Shown in pieces: positions 5,482 through 12,101 of a DNA stretch of 16,266 bases. The stretch spans positions 1-16,266 of the forward strand of contig CALFOF010000138.1 in the NCBI GenBank assembly GCA_937919075.1, in the 5' to 3' direction. The stretch is from an uncultured Cyanobium sp. Its GTDB lineage: Bacteria; Cyanobacteriota; Cyanobacteriia; PCC-6307; Cyanobiaceae. Positions within the stretch are counted from its first letter, which is position 1, and each line of letters opens with the position of its first letter. Made by a program: the position numbers and the translations under genes. Below the pieces are notes generated by a model, which was not told the origin of the DNA, did not search any database, and saw only the letters and a program-made list of their open reading frames with translations.

Positions 5482-7083
5482 TCAACCTTCAAGCCCCGCT
5501 CTGTGCGGGGCTTTTTTCATGGCTGCCGCCCGCTGCATGGCTGCGGCCCGGCAGACGCCGCCCGCCAAGGCCAGCAGCAACAGCGGCAGCTCGCCCCAGC
5601 GCACGTAGGGGGTCCAGTGCGCGCGGCGCTCCAACGCAAACAGGCCTGTGGCCGCGTGCCCGGCGGGAAGCCGCTGACGGATTACCCCGCTGCTGTCCAC
5701 CACCAGGCTCGGACCGGTGTTGGCGGCACTGGCCAGCCAGCGGCCTGTTTCGATCGCGCGCAACTGGCTGAGCGCGGCGAACTGGTGCTGCAGCAGCAGG
5801 GGATAGGGATCGAGGTTGGCCGTGGCCAGCAGCCAGCCGGCTCCGGCGCGGCTGGCGGCCGCCAAAGCCCGGCCATCGGAGAGCTCGTAACAGATGGCCA
5901 CACCGAGCGCGCCCCCCGGCCGCTGCAACAGGCGCGAGGGCGCTCCGGGCTGTACCCCGCCCACCGCTGACAAGCCGGCCCAGCGCCACCAGCGTGCCAG
6001 CGGCACCCACTCCCCCAGCGGTACCAGCCGGTGCTTGTCGAGGGCTGAGTCTGGCTGGCGCGACCCCGGCGGAAAGCGCAGCACACTGCTGCGCAGCTCT
6101 TCCCCCACCTGGCGGAAGCCACCGCTGAGCACCTCCACCGGCCCCGTTCCTGGCAGGTCCTGCCCCAGCGCCAGGGCCCCCTCCGGCAACACCAGCAGAT
6201 CCGCCTGCCGCTGCACCGCCTCCGCCTGGGCGGTCGCCAGACGCCGGCGCAGCAAGAGTTGCTGATCGGCATCAAACTTGCGGCGCGTGGGAATCGCCGG
6301 TTGCAGCACCAGCACCTGCTCCCGCGACTGTTGGGCTACGGCGTTCTTGATCGAAGCCTGCTTGGCCGAGCTCTGGATCTGGCCCGCTCTCTGGGTGTGA
6401 CCCTGGCCCTGGCTCTGGGCCAGGCCACCGAAAGCCCTCAGCTGGCTCCAGCCGATCAGGTGCAGCAGCAGGATTGAACCGGCCAGGAGCACGGCGCCGC
6501 GCCGCCGCCGCAGCGGTCCGCCGGCCAGCACCCGCCAGAGGCCCCAGCCGATCAACAGCTGGACCGCCGCCACCAGGCCGCTGCCGCCCAGCGCCGCCAG
6601 CCCGGCCAGGGGCCTGTCGCCCGGCAGGGGCGAGGCCCCCAACCCGATCCAGAACAGCGGCCCGGTGGCCAGTACCACTTCCGCCAGGCCCCACAGCGCG
6701 GCCGCCAGCAAGGCGGTGTTCCAGCAGCGCGGGTCGAGGCGACGCACCAGCAGGCTCCACAGCGCCACCAAGGAGGCTCCGAGCAGCGCCAACGCGCCCC
6801 ACAGCGCCATGCAGAGCGGCAGGCTCAGCGGCAGCGGCACCCCCACCCAGTCGAGCGGATGGAGCCAGAGCAGCCAGCGGTGGCTCACCAGCACAGCCGC
6901 CCCGCCCCACAGGGCCGCCCCAACCGGCGTGGTCTGCCCCCACAACGGCACCAAGGCCAGCCACAGCAGGGGAGGAAAGCCCCAGGGGGCGAAGGTCAGG
7001 CCCGCCAGGCCCCCCGCCAGCAAGGCCGTGGCTGGGGCCGTGAGCGGACGCGAGAACCAGGGTAACGGCCGGTCATCGCCCAT
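5482..7083 (-). CDS. lnt: apolipoprotein N-acyltransferase
   Basis: This 533-residue inner-membrane enzyme N-acylates the terminal Cys of lipoproteins, the last step of lipoprotein maturation. The N-terminal half has about six hydrophobic segments (from LLAGGLAGLTFAPWGFPPLLW to VLLAGSILLLHLIG), then a nitrilase-fold domain (about 255-500) and a final membrane segment (LPLLLLALAGG). The Glu-Lys-Cys triad is visible: E301 in LVLPEGALAL, K350 in LDKHRLVPLGEWVP and C398 in VAICYELSDGR. A Gln-rich polar linker (QSQGQGHTQRAGQIQ and following) of about 35 residues before the nitrilase domain is unusually long. ATG 7083 is preferred; a GTG at 7119 in the same frame would add 12 residues and leave only 14 bp to the divergent phasin-like gene. 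Its final codons contain the rbp terminator stem. Confidence 0.93.
   Translation of the reverse strand: MGDDRPLPWFSRPLTAPATALLAGGLAGLTFAPWGFPPLLWLALVPLWGQTTPVGAALWGGAAVLVSHRWLLWLHPLDWVGVPLPLSLPLCMALWGALALLGASLVALWSLLVRRLDPRCWNTALLAAALWGLAEVVLATGPLFWIGLGASPLPGDRPLAGLAALGGSGLVAAVQLLIGWGLWRVLAGGPLRRRRGAVLLAGSILLLHLIGWSQLRAFGGLAQSQGQGHTQRAGQIQSSAKQASIKNAVAQQSREQVLVLQPAIPTRRKFDADQQLLLRRRLATAQAEAVQRQADLLVLPEGALALGQDLPGTGPVEVLSGGFRQVGEELRSSVLRFPPGSRQPDSALDKHRLVPLGEWVPLARWWRWAGLSAVGGVQPGAPSRLLQRPGGALGVAICYELSDGRALAAASRAGAGWLLATANLDPYPLLLQHQFAALSQLRAIETGRWLASAANTGPSLVVDSSGVIRQRLPAGHAATGLFALERRAHWTPYVRWGELPLLLLALAGGVCRAAAMQRAAAMKKAPHRAGLEG
5491..5517 (+). terminator. intrinsic terminator of rbp
   Basis: A perfect 8-bp stem (AGCCCCGC / GCGGGGCT, 5492-5511) with a 4-nt TCTG-type loop is followed by six T. 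It lies 50 nt after the rbp stop codon and is the clearest Rho-independent terminator in the window. It works in the + direction only: read on the - strand, the stem is followed by TGAAGG and lacks a U tract. It falls inside the last codons of lnt. Confidence 0.9.
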
Positions 7084-7133
7084 GGCTTGGGTCCAGGGCG
7101 GGAGACCAGGATGGAGCACCGAAATCTGTTGCC

Positions 7134-7475
7134 ATGGAACGGGACAATCTGCTGCAACAGCTGCTGCTGCGGGGCCTCGGCACCAGCTCGATGGTGGCTG
7201 AGCGGTTGCGCACCGTCACCCAGTCGTGGGTGACCAGCGGCTGGCTCGATCCCGGCCAGGCCACGGCGCTGGTGGACGACGTGATGCGGGCGCTGCGGGG
7301 AGACAACCCCGAACTGGAAAAACAGGCCGGCCGCACGGTGGAGCGCAACGTGGAGTCGTTCCTGCAGGACGTCGGTCTGGCGCGGCAGAAGGAGGTCGAC
7401 GAGCTGCGCGGGCGCATCGACCGACTGGAGCAGGCCCTGCGCGCCCGCCGGGAGGCGGGGGACAGCAGTGACTGA
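7134..7475 (+). CDS. phasin-like coiled-coil protein
   Basis: The 113-residue soluble protein is predominantly helical and resembles the PhaF/PhaI phasin-like family found across cyanobacteria, including strains thought not to make polyhydroxyalkanoate. The first part (NLLQQLLLRGLGTSSMVAER) is amphipathic. The middle contains VDDVMRALRGDNPELEKQAG. The end (KEVDELRGRIDRLEQALRAR, about 85-104) forms a coiled coil with clear leucine/isoleucine heptads, expected to give oligomers. There are no catalytic motifs. It is divergent from lnt and 81 nt upstream of the FKBP-type isomerase gene. The family match is moderate; a membrane-surface or granule-coat role is inference. Confidence 0.7.
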   Translation: MERDNLLQQLLLRGLGTSSMVAERLRTVTQSWVTSGWLDPGQATALVDDVMRALRGDNPELEKQAGRTVERNVESFLQDVGLARQKEVDELRGRIDRLEQALRARREAGDSSD

Positions 7476-7556
7476 AGACGACCTCCGGCGGGAACCGCAA
7501 GGCCCGCTGGCAGAATCGGGTCTGCCACCGTTCGTGCCTTGACCCGCCCGTCCGCC

Positions 7557-8219
7557 ATGCGCGACATCCTGATCAGCTCGACCCTCTGCGTCGCTTTCCT
7601 GCTGGTGGCTCTTGTCAGCCAGCTGGTGGCCCCCAGCACGGTGGAGGCGGCAGGCACCAGCGCCGCGCTCGCGAATCCGGCCACCACCACCAACGCCGTG
7701 GCCCCGGCTGCCGGCAGCGCGCAGCCTGCCGCGGCCATGGCCGTGAACCGCTTCGAACTCGACCCCGACGACCCCAACCCCACCCTCTTCGCCATGGCTC
7801 CTGACTCCAGCACCGATTCTTCCGTGGCCCAGGGAGGCGGCGCCGGCGCTCTCGGCGGCGAGATGGTGGCAGAGAAGGAACGGATCACCCCCAGCGGGCT
7901 GCGCATCGTTGATGTCTCCATCGGTGAGGGCGCCGAGGCGATCAGCGGCGAGAACGTCCTGGTGAACTATCGCGGCACCCTTGAGAACGGCCAGGAATTC
8001 GACAGCAGCTATTCCCGCAACCAGCCCTTCAGCTTCCCGCTCGGCGCCGGCCGGGTGATCAGGGGCTGGGATGAAGGGGTGGCCGGCATGAAGGTGGGCG
8101 GCAAGCGCAAGCTGGTGATCCCTCCCGATCTGGCCTACGGCGAGCGCGGTGCCGGCGGCGTCATCCCTCCCAACGCCACCCTCATCTTTGAGGTGGAGCT
8201 GCTGCGCGTCGGCGGCTGA
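7557..8219 (+). CDS. exported FKBP-type peptidyl-prolyl isomerase
   Basis: The 220-residue protein has an N-terminal export or anchor segment (ILISSTLCVAFLLVALVSQL, about 4-23) with a possible cleavage site at VEA-AG. A roughly 75-residue Ala/Pro/Asp/Ser-rich spacer follows, then a complete FKBP domain (about 110-220). The domain shows VNYRGTLENGQEFDSSY, the active-site run VIRGWDEGVAGMKVGG and the closing PPDLAYGERGAGGVIPPNATL. It would catalyse cis-trans isomerisation of prolyl bonds in the periplasm or thylakoid lumen. ATG 7557 is preferred to the in-frame TTG at 7539, because it directly precedes the basic-then-hydrophobic signal. Its closest relatives are likely the FkpA/lumenal FKBP class. 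It precedes sodB by 147 bp, which contain a separate candidate promoter. Confidence 0.9.
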   Translation: MRDILISSTLCVAFLLVALVSQLVAPSTVEAAGTSAALANPATTTNAVAPAAGSAQPAAAMAVNRFELDPDDPNPTLFAMAPDSSTDSSVAQGGGAGALGGEMVAEKERITPSGLRIVDVSIGEGAEAISGENVLVNYRGTLENGQEFDSSYSRNQPFSFPLGAGRVIRGWDEGVAGMKVGGKRKLVIPPDLAYGERGAGGVIPPNATLIFEVELLRVGG

Positions 8220-8240
8220 TCCGCCCCCGCACTGGCGGCA

Positions 8241-8268
8241 TTGTGATGGGTGCGATTGTTAAAATAAT
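8241..8268 (+). promoter_or_regulatory. candidate sodB promoter, with weak NtcA-like core
   Basis: A short AT-rich island sits in otherwise GC-rich DNA: TTGTGA (8241-8246) and AATAAT (8263-8268) are 16 bp apart, a plausible sigma-70 pair upstream of sodB. Within it, GT (8258-8259), ten bases and AC (8270-8271) match the bare GT-N10-AC core of NtcA sites but not the fuller GTA-N8-TAC consensus. The leader would be about 90 nt. The NtcA reading is speculative. Confidence 0.4.
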
Positions 8269-8366
8269 CACACCAGCGGGCAGGTTCACACCGGCGGAAG
8301 GGTTCGCTCCGCGGATCGCTCCACGCGTGAGCCCGTCTCCGCTTCTCTTTTCTTTCGAACCCACCA

Positions 8367-8966
8367 ATGGCTCATCAGCTGCCTGCGCTTCCCTACGAGC
8401 TCGACGCGCTCGAGCCGCACATCTCGCGCCAGACCCTGGAGTTCCACCACGGCAAGCACCATGCGGGCTACGTGGCCAACCTCAACAAGATGGTGGAAGG
8501 CACCGATCTGGAAGCCAAATCCCTTGAGGATGTGATCCTGGCGGTGGCCGGCGATGCCGGCAAGGCGGGCATCTTCAACAACGCCGCCCAGGTGTGGAAC
8601 CACACCTTCTACTGGCAGGGCCTCAAGCCCGGCGGTGGCGGTGCCCCCACCGGCGCCCTGGCCGACAAGATCACCGCCGATTTCGGTGGCTTCGATGTGT
8701 TCACAGAGCAGTTCAAAGCTGCCGGTGCCACCCAGTTCGGCAGCGGCTGGGCCTGGCTGGTGCTCGATGGTGGCATCCTCAAGATCACCAAGACCGGCAA
8801 TGCCGATCTGCCCCTGGCCCACGGCCAGAAGGCCCTGCTCACCATGGATGTGTGGGAGCATGCTTACTACCTCGATTACCAGAATCGCCGCCCCGATTAC
8901 ATCTCCACCTTCCTCGACAAGCTGGTGAACTGGGACTTCGTGACTGCCAATCTGGCTGCCGCCTGA
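8367..8966 (+). CDS. sodB: iron superoxide dismutase
   Basis: The 199-residue enzyme converts superoxide to oxygen and hydrogen peroxide in the cytoplasm and protects against photosynthetic oxidative stress. It is full length with all four metal ligands: H27 (EFHHGKHH), H79 (VWNHTFYW), D161 and H165 (MDVWEHAYY). The iron type is indicated by the FNNAAQVWNHTFYW segment and by its close similarity to E. coli SodB. Many picocyanobacteria use a nickel enzyme (SodN) instead, so an iron form is informative about lineage or habitat. There is no signal peptide. ATG 8367 is the natural family start. The stop codon is four bases from the convergent queA stop. Confidence 0.96.
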   Translation: MAHQLPALPYELDALEPHISRQTLEFHHGKHHAGYVANLNKMVEGTDLEAKSLEDVILAVAGDAGKAGIFNNAAQVWNHTFYWQGLKPGGGGAPTGALADKITADFGGFDVFTEQFKAAGATQFGSGWAWLVLDGGILKITKTGNADLPLAHGQKALLTMDVWEHAYYLDYQNRRPDYISTFLDKLVNWDFVTANLAAA

Positions 8967-8970
8967 GCCC

Positions 8971-10170
8971 TCAGGGCTTCGCCCCCGGCAGCACGGCTGT
9001 CGGGGCAATCCACATGGCATCGCCATAGGAAAAAAAGCGATAGCCCTCGTTGATCGCCGTGGCGTAGAGCTCCAACAGCTGCGGGCGCCCGATCAGGGCG
9101 CTCACCAGCAGCAGCAGCGAGCTCTGCGGCAGGTGGAAGTTGGTGATCAATCCTTCCACCACCCGAAAGCGAAACCCCGGCTGAATCACCAGGGCCACCG
9201 GCCCTTGAAAGGGCTGCAGCACCCCATCCGCTGAGGCGGCAGCGGCCCCTTCCACTGCCCGCACGCTCGTGGTGCCCATGGCGATCACCCGCCCGCCCAC
9301 AGCGCGTGTGGCCGCCACCGCCCCCACCACCTCCGCCGACACCTCCACCCACTCGCTGTGGAGTTCGAGCCCGCTGAGATCTTCCGTTTCCACCGGCCGA
9401 AAGGTGCCCAGCCCCACGTGCAGCGTGATTGCCACGAGGCGCACCCCCCGGGCCTTCAGTGCGGCCAGCAGCTCGTCGCTGAGGTGCAGCCCCGCCGTCG
9501 GCGCCGCCACGGCACCGGGTTTGTCGGCGTAGCGGGTCTGGTAGCGCTCGTCGTCGCTGCTGTCCTGCTGGTGGATGTAGGGCGGCAGAGGCATGCTGCC
9601 GAAACGGTTGAGCAGGGCCTCGATGGCCGCGGCATCCACGCAGTGGGGCGGGAATTGGATCACCCGGCCACCGCTGGCTTGATCCACCTCCAGCACCGTG
9701 ACCACCACCGCCGCTTCCCCAGCGGCCTGTGCTGCCGGTTCCCCAGCAGCACCGAGCGCCGGTCCATCAGCGGCCTGCAACTGCAGCTCCAGCTCCAGTT
9801 CCTCGCCGGGATGCAGGCGCTTGGCCGGCCGCGCCAGACACAGCCAGCGCCCTTCACCGCGGGGTTCCAGCACCAGCAGTTCCACGGCTCCACCGGTGCG
9901 GCGCCGCGCCGCCAGCCGTGCCTTCAGCACACGGGTGTTGTTCACCACCAGCAGGTCACCGGGCTGCAGCTCCTCGGCCAGATCCCACACCGTTAAGTGC
10001 CGCGGCGATTCCGGCGCCGGCTCCACCGCCAGCAGCCGGGCCGCATGGCGCGGTTCCACCGGCCGCTGGGCAATGCGCTCCTCGGGCAGATCGAAGGTGT
10101 AACTGGAGAGCAGCGTGTCGAGATGGCGCGGTGAGCCGGCGGCAGGATGCGATGCGGCAGGGTTTGACAT
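8971..10170 (-). CDS. queA: SAM:tRNA ribosyltransferase-isomerase
   Basis: The 399-residue enzyme transfers and isomerises the ribosyl part of S-adenosylmethionine onto 7-aminomethyl-7-deazaguanine in tRNA, giving epoxyqueuosine. Family blocks are present: [16 protein letters not shown] near the start, [86 protein letters not shown] and [12 protein letters not shown]. It is somewhat long because of an Ala-rich loop (about 133-150, [15 protein letters not shown]) and an N-terminal extension of about 20 residues. It starts 7 nt after the pdhC stop, so the two are almost surely co-transcribed, and it is convergent with sodB. Confidence 0.96.
   Translation of the reverse strand: MSNPAASHPAAGSPRHLDTLLSSYTFDLPEERIAQRPVEPRHAARLLAVEPAPESPRHLTVWDLAEELQPGDLLVVNNTRVLKARLAARRRTGGAVELLVLEPRGEGRWLCLARPAKRLHPGEELELELQLQAADGPALGAAGEPAAQAAGEAAVVVTVLEVDQASGGRVIQFPPHCVDAAAIEALLNRFGSMPLPPYIHQQDSSDDERYQTRYADKPGAVAAPTAGLHLSDELLAALKARGVRLVAITLHVGLGTFRPVETEDLSGLELHSEWVEVSAEVVGAVAATRAVGGRVIAMGTTSVRAVEGAAAASADGVLQPFQGPVALVIQPGFRFRVVEGLITNFHLPQSSLLLLVSALIGRPQLLELYATAINEGYRFFSYGDAMWIAPTAVLPGAKP
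8981..9006 (+). other. GC-rich hairpin downstream of sodB
   Basis: An imperfect inverted repeat (GCCCCCGGCAG / CTGTCGGGGC: ten pairs, one bulged C, one G-T pair, 5-nt loop) starts 15 nt after the sodB stop, within the last codons of queA. There is no T-run on either side, so it is not a standard intrinsic terminator. It could protect the sodB 3' end or be chance in GC-rich coding sequence. Confidence 0.3.
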
Positions 10171-10177
10171 CGTCGAT

Positions 10178-11530
10178 TCAGAGCGCCAGGCTTTCGGGCC
10201 GGTGTTCGATCAGGTCGGCCAGATCCTTGAGGAAGGCCGCCCCGTGGGCGCCATAGATCACGCGGTGGTCGGCGGTGAGGTTCACCTGCATCTGCCGCTT
10301 GACGGCGATCGAGCCATCGGCGTTGGCCACCACCGTGGGCCGGGAGGCCGCCACCGCCAGGATCGCGCCGGTGCCGGGCGGCAGGATCGCATCGAAGCGA
10401 TCCACCCCGAACATGCCGAGATTGGAGAGTGTGAAGGTGCCGGTGCTGTATTCGTCGGGCTTGAGTTGCTTGGTGCGGGAGCGAGCCACCAGATCCGCCC
10501 AGTTGCGCGACAGGCTGTAGAGATCGGTGCGGTCGGCTTCCTTCAGCACCGGCGTCACCAAGCCGCCATCGTCCATGGCCACGGCGATCGCCACATTGAC
10601 CGTGGCGGGGTACACCATGCCGGCCTCGCTCGCTGCCGCATTCACCTGGGGATGGCGCGCCAGCACCACACCCACCGCCTTGGCCAGCAGGGCCGTCATC
10701 GTGACGCCCTTGTTCTTCACCTGCTTATAGAAAGCATCAAGCCGATCGGTGGTGATCGTGTAGCCCACGTGGAAGCAGGGCACCGCGAGGCTGGCGAGCA
10801 TGTTGCGGTTCACTGCCCCCTGCAGGGTGGTGAAGGCCACCGTTTCTCCCGGGCGGCCGAAGCTCTGGCCGGCGGGAGCGGCAGAGGCGCTGGCAGCAGC
10901 ACTGGCTGAAGCCCCTGCAGCAGACGGAGCGCCGGCGGCAATGAAGGGCGCGCTGCCTTCGGCCACCCGAGGCACCGAGGCGGGCTGGCCGGCGGCCCGC
11001 TCCACGTCCTCGGCCTGGATGCGGCCATGGGGGCCGCTGCCCTTGAGGGCTGCCAACGTGACGCCGAGCTGGCTGGCCAGCTTGCGGGCGCGGGGGGTGG
11101 CCACCACCCTGCCGTTGCCCGCCGCTGTTGCCGCCGCCACAGGCAGAGTGGCGGCGGCAACAGCCGCTGGCGCCGCTGCAGGAGCCACGGCGACCGGAGC
11201 CGCTGGCGCAACCGGTTCGGGAGGGGCGGGGGCGGCCGCAGGAGCGGGCGCGCTGGGGGCCCCGGCCTGGGCAGCGGCGATCTCCGCTTCGCTCTCCACA
11301 ATCAGGCCGATCGTTTCACCCACGGGCGCCGTGCCACCGGCCTGCATCAGCACGGCGGCCAGGAAGCCCTCCTGGAAGGCCTCCACGTCCATGTCGGCTT
11401 TGTCGGACTCCACGACCAGGACGGACTCACCGCGCTCGACGCGGTCGCCGGGCTGCTTCAGCCACTCCACGATCTTGCCCTCCGTCATCGTGGAGCTCAG
11501 GGCGGGCATGAAGATTTCGTAGGTTGCCAA
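10178..11530 (-). CDS. pdhC: pyruvate dehydrogenase E2 (dihydrolipoamide acetyltransferase)
   Basis: This 450-residue E2 subunit transfers acetyl groups from the lipoyl arm to CoA. Domains in order: one lipoyl domain (1-80, lipoylation site K44 in [10 protein letters not shown]); a long Ala/Pro flexible linker (about 85-138); an E3/E1-binding domain (about 142-178, [13 protein letters not shown] then [11 protein letters not shown]); a second Ala-rich linker; and the catalytic domain (about 225-450) with H422 in [18 protein letters not shown], rather than DHRxxDG, is the form of plastid and cyanobacterial E2s. The start codon is TTG at 11530, required to retain the conserved [14 protein letters not shown]-terminus; the next ATG (11509) would cut into the lipoyl domain. 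It is followed within 7 nt by queA. E1 and E3 subunits are not in the window. Confidence 0.96.
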   Translation of the reverse strand: MATYEIFMPALSSTMTEGKIVEWLKQPGDRVERGESVLVVESDKADMDVEAFQEGFLAAVLMQAGGTAPVGETIGLIVESEAEIAAAQAGAPSAPAPAAAPAPPEPVAPAAPVAVAPAAAPAAVAAATLPVAAATAAGNGRVVATPRARKLASQLGVTLAALKGSGPHGRIQAEDVERAAGQPASVPRVAEGSAPFIAAGAPSAAGASASAAASASAAPAGQSFGRPGETVAFTTLQGAVNRNMLASLAVPCFHVGYTITTDRLDAFYKQVKNKGVTMTALLAKAVGVVLARHPQVNAAASEAGMVYPATVNVAIAVAMDDGGLVTPVLKEADRTDLYSLSRNWADLVARSRTKQLKPDEYSTGTFTLSNLGMFGVDRFDAILPPGTGAILAVAASRPTVVANADGSIAVKRQMQVNLTADHRVIYGAHGAAFLKDLADLIEHRPESLAL

Positions 11531-11560
11531 AGTCCTGGTTCCGATGCAGCCGGCGAAGGG

Positions 11561-11566
11561 ATTTTA
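11561..11566 (-). promoter_or_regulatory. candidate pdhC -10 element
   Basis: On the - strand this reads TAAAAT, five of six matches to TATAAT, isolated in very GC-rich DNA between ylqD and pdhC. It would place transcription start about 20-25 nt ahead of the TTG start codon. The -35 region is poor (TGGGGA at 17 bp spacing). It may give pdhC-queA an internal promoter in addition to read-through from ylqD. Confidence 0.35.
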
Positions 11567-11611
11567 CGCGCGTCGCCGCCGCCTCCCCAGCCGCCGCCCC
11601 CGCCCCGAAGC

Positions 11612-12055
11612 TCAGCCCCCCTCGATCGCCTCCACGACGCCATCGCGCACCAGCACAGCCGCCTGGAGCTTCTGCACCAGGTTGTCGCCCACCTTGATCT
11701 TGCAGGCGCCTTCGATCTGGCCCTGGTCCACGATCTGCTCGAACTCCAGTTCGCGCACCTGGCGCTGCTGTTCGAGCATGGCGCGCTTCTGCTCCTCCAG
11801 TTCGCTGCGCTTGGCCGCCACCTGTTGCTGCACCGAGCCCACCTGCTCCTGCACCCGTGGATCGAGCGGATTCATGCTCTGGCGGCGGATCTCATCCACC
11901 AGCTGCTGGCCCTCCTGCTCCAGCTGGGCGAGCTGCTGGTCGGTGTTGGCGACAGCGCCGCTGAGCTCTCGCTCGGCATCTTCCTTCCAGCGTGGTGTCA
12001 CCACCGCCCGCACCGTGATGGTGCGCTTGATGGTCAGCGTTTGGCCGTCGGACAT
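11612..12055 (-). CDS. YlqD family protein
   Basis: The 147-residue protein of unknown function fits the YlqD family (B. subtilis YlqD and cyanobacterial homologues). It opens with a beta segment (LTIKRTITVRAVVTPRWKED), has a long coiled coil in the middle (about 30-108; ELSGAVANTDQQLAQLEQEG, then VQQQVAAKRSELEEQKRAML), and closes with a small beta-rich end (GACKIKVGDNLVQKLQAAVL). No membrane segment, signal or catalytic motif is visible. It is transcribed between aas and pdhC, 46 nt after aas. Its position between fatty-acid/lipoate genes and the E2 gene suggests but does not show a related role. Confidence 0.85.
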   Translation of the reverse strand: MSDGQTLTIKRTITVRAVVTPRWKEDAERELSGAVANTDQQLAQLEQEGQQLVDEIRRQSMNPLDPRVQEQVGSVQQQVAAKRSELEEQKRAMLEQQRQVRELEFEQIVDQGQIEGACKIKVGDNLVQKLQAAVLVRDGVVEAIEGG

Positions 12056-12071
12056 GGGGGGTTGGTAGCAG

Positions 12072-12093
12072 CCACCAGGCTGTCAGCCGGTGG
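12072..12093 (-). other. intercistronic hairpin between aas and ylqD
   Basis: CCACC-A-GGCT-GTC-AGCC-GGTGG folds into a nine-pair stem with one bulged base and a 3-nt loop. It fills most of the 46-nt gap between the aas stop and the ylqD start. No U tract follows in the - direction, so it is more likely an mRNA-processing or stability element, or a partial barrier, than a terminator. Confidence 0.4.
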
Positions 12094-12101
12094 AGCATGG
12101 G

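Noticed and set aside
8966..8978. Small hairpin AGCCC-TCA-GGGCT at the sodB/queA stop codons as a bidirectional terminator
   Set aside because: The stem is only five pairs with no T-run on either side, so it is too weak to call.
10584..10591. HIP1 palindrome GCGATCGC
   Set aside because: I noticed only this full copy, within pdhC. That is about what chance gives in GC-rich DNA, so it is not a repeat family here (not an exhaustive count).
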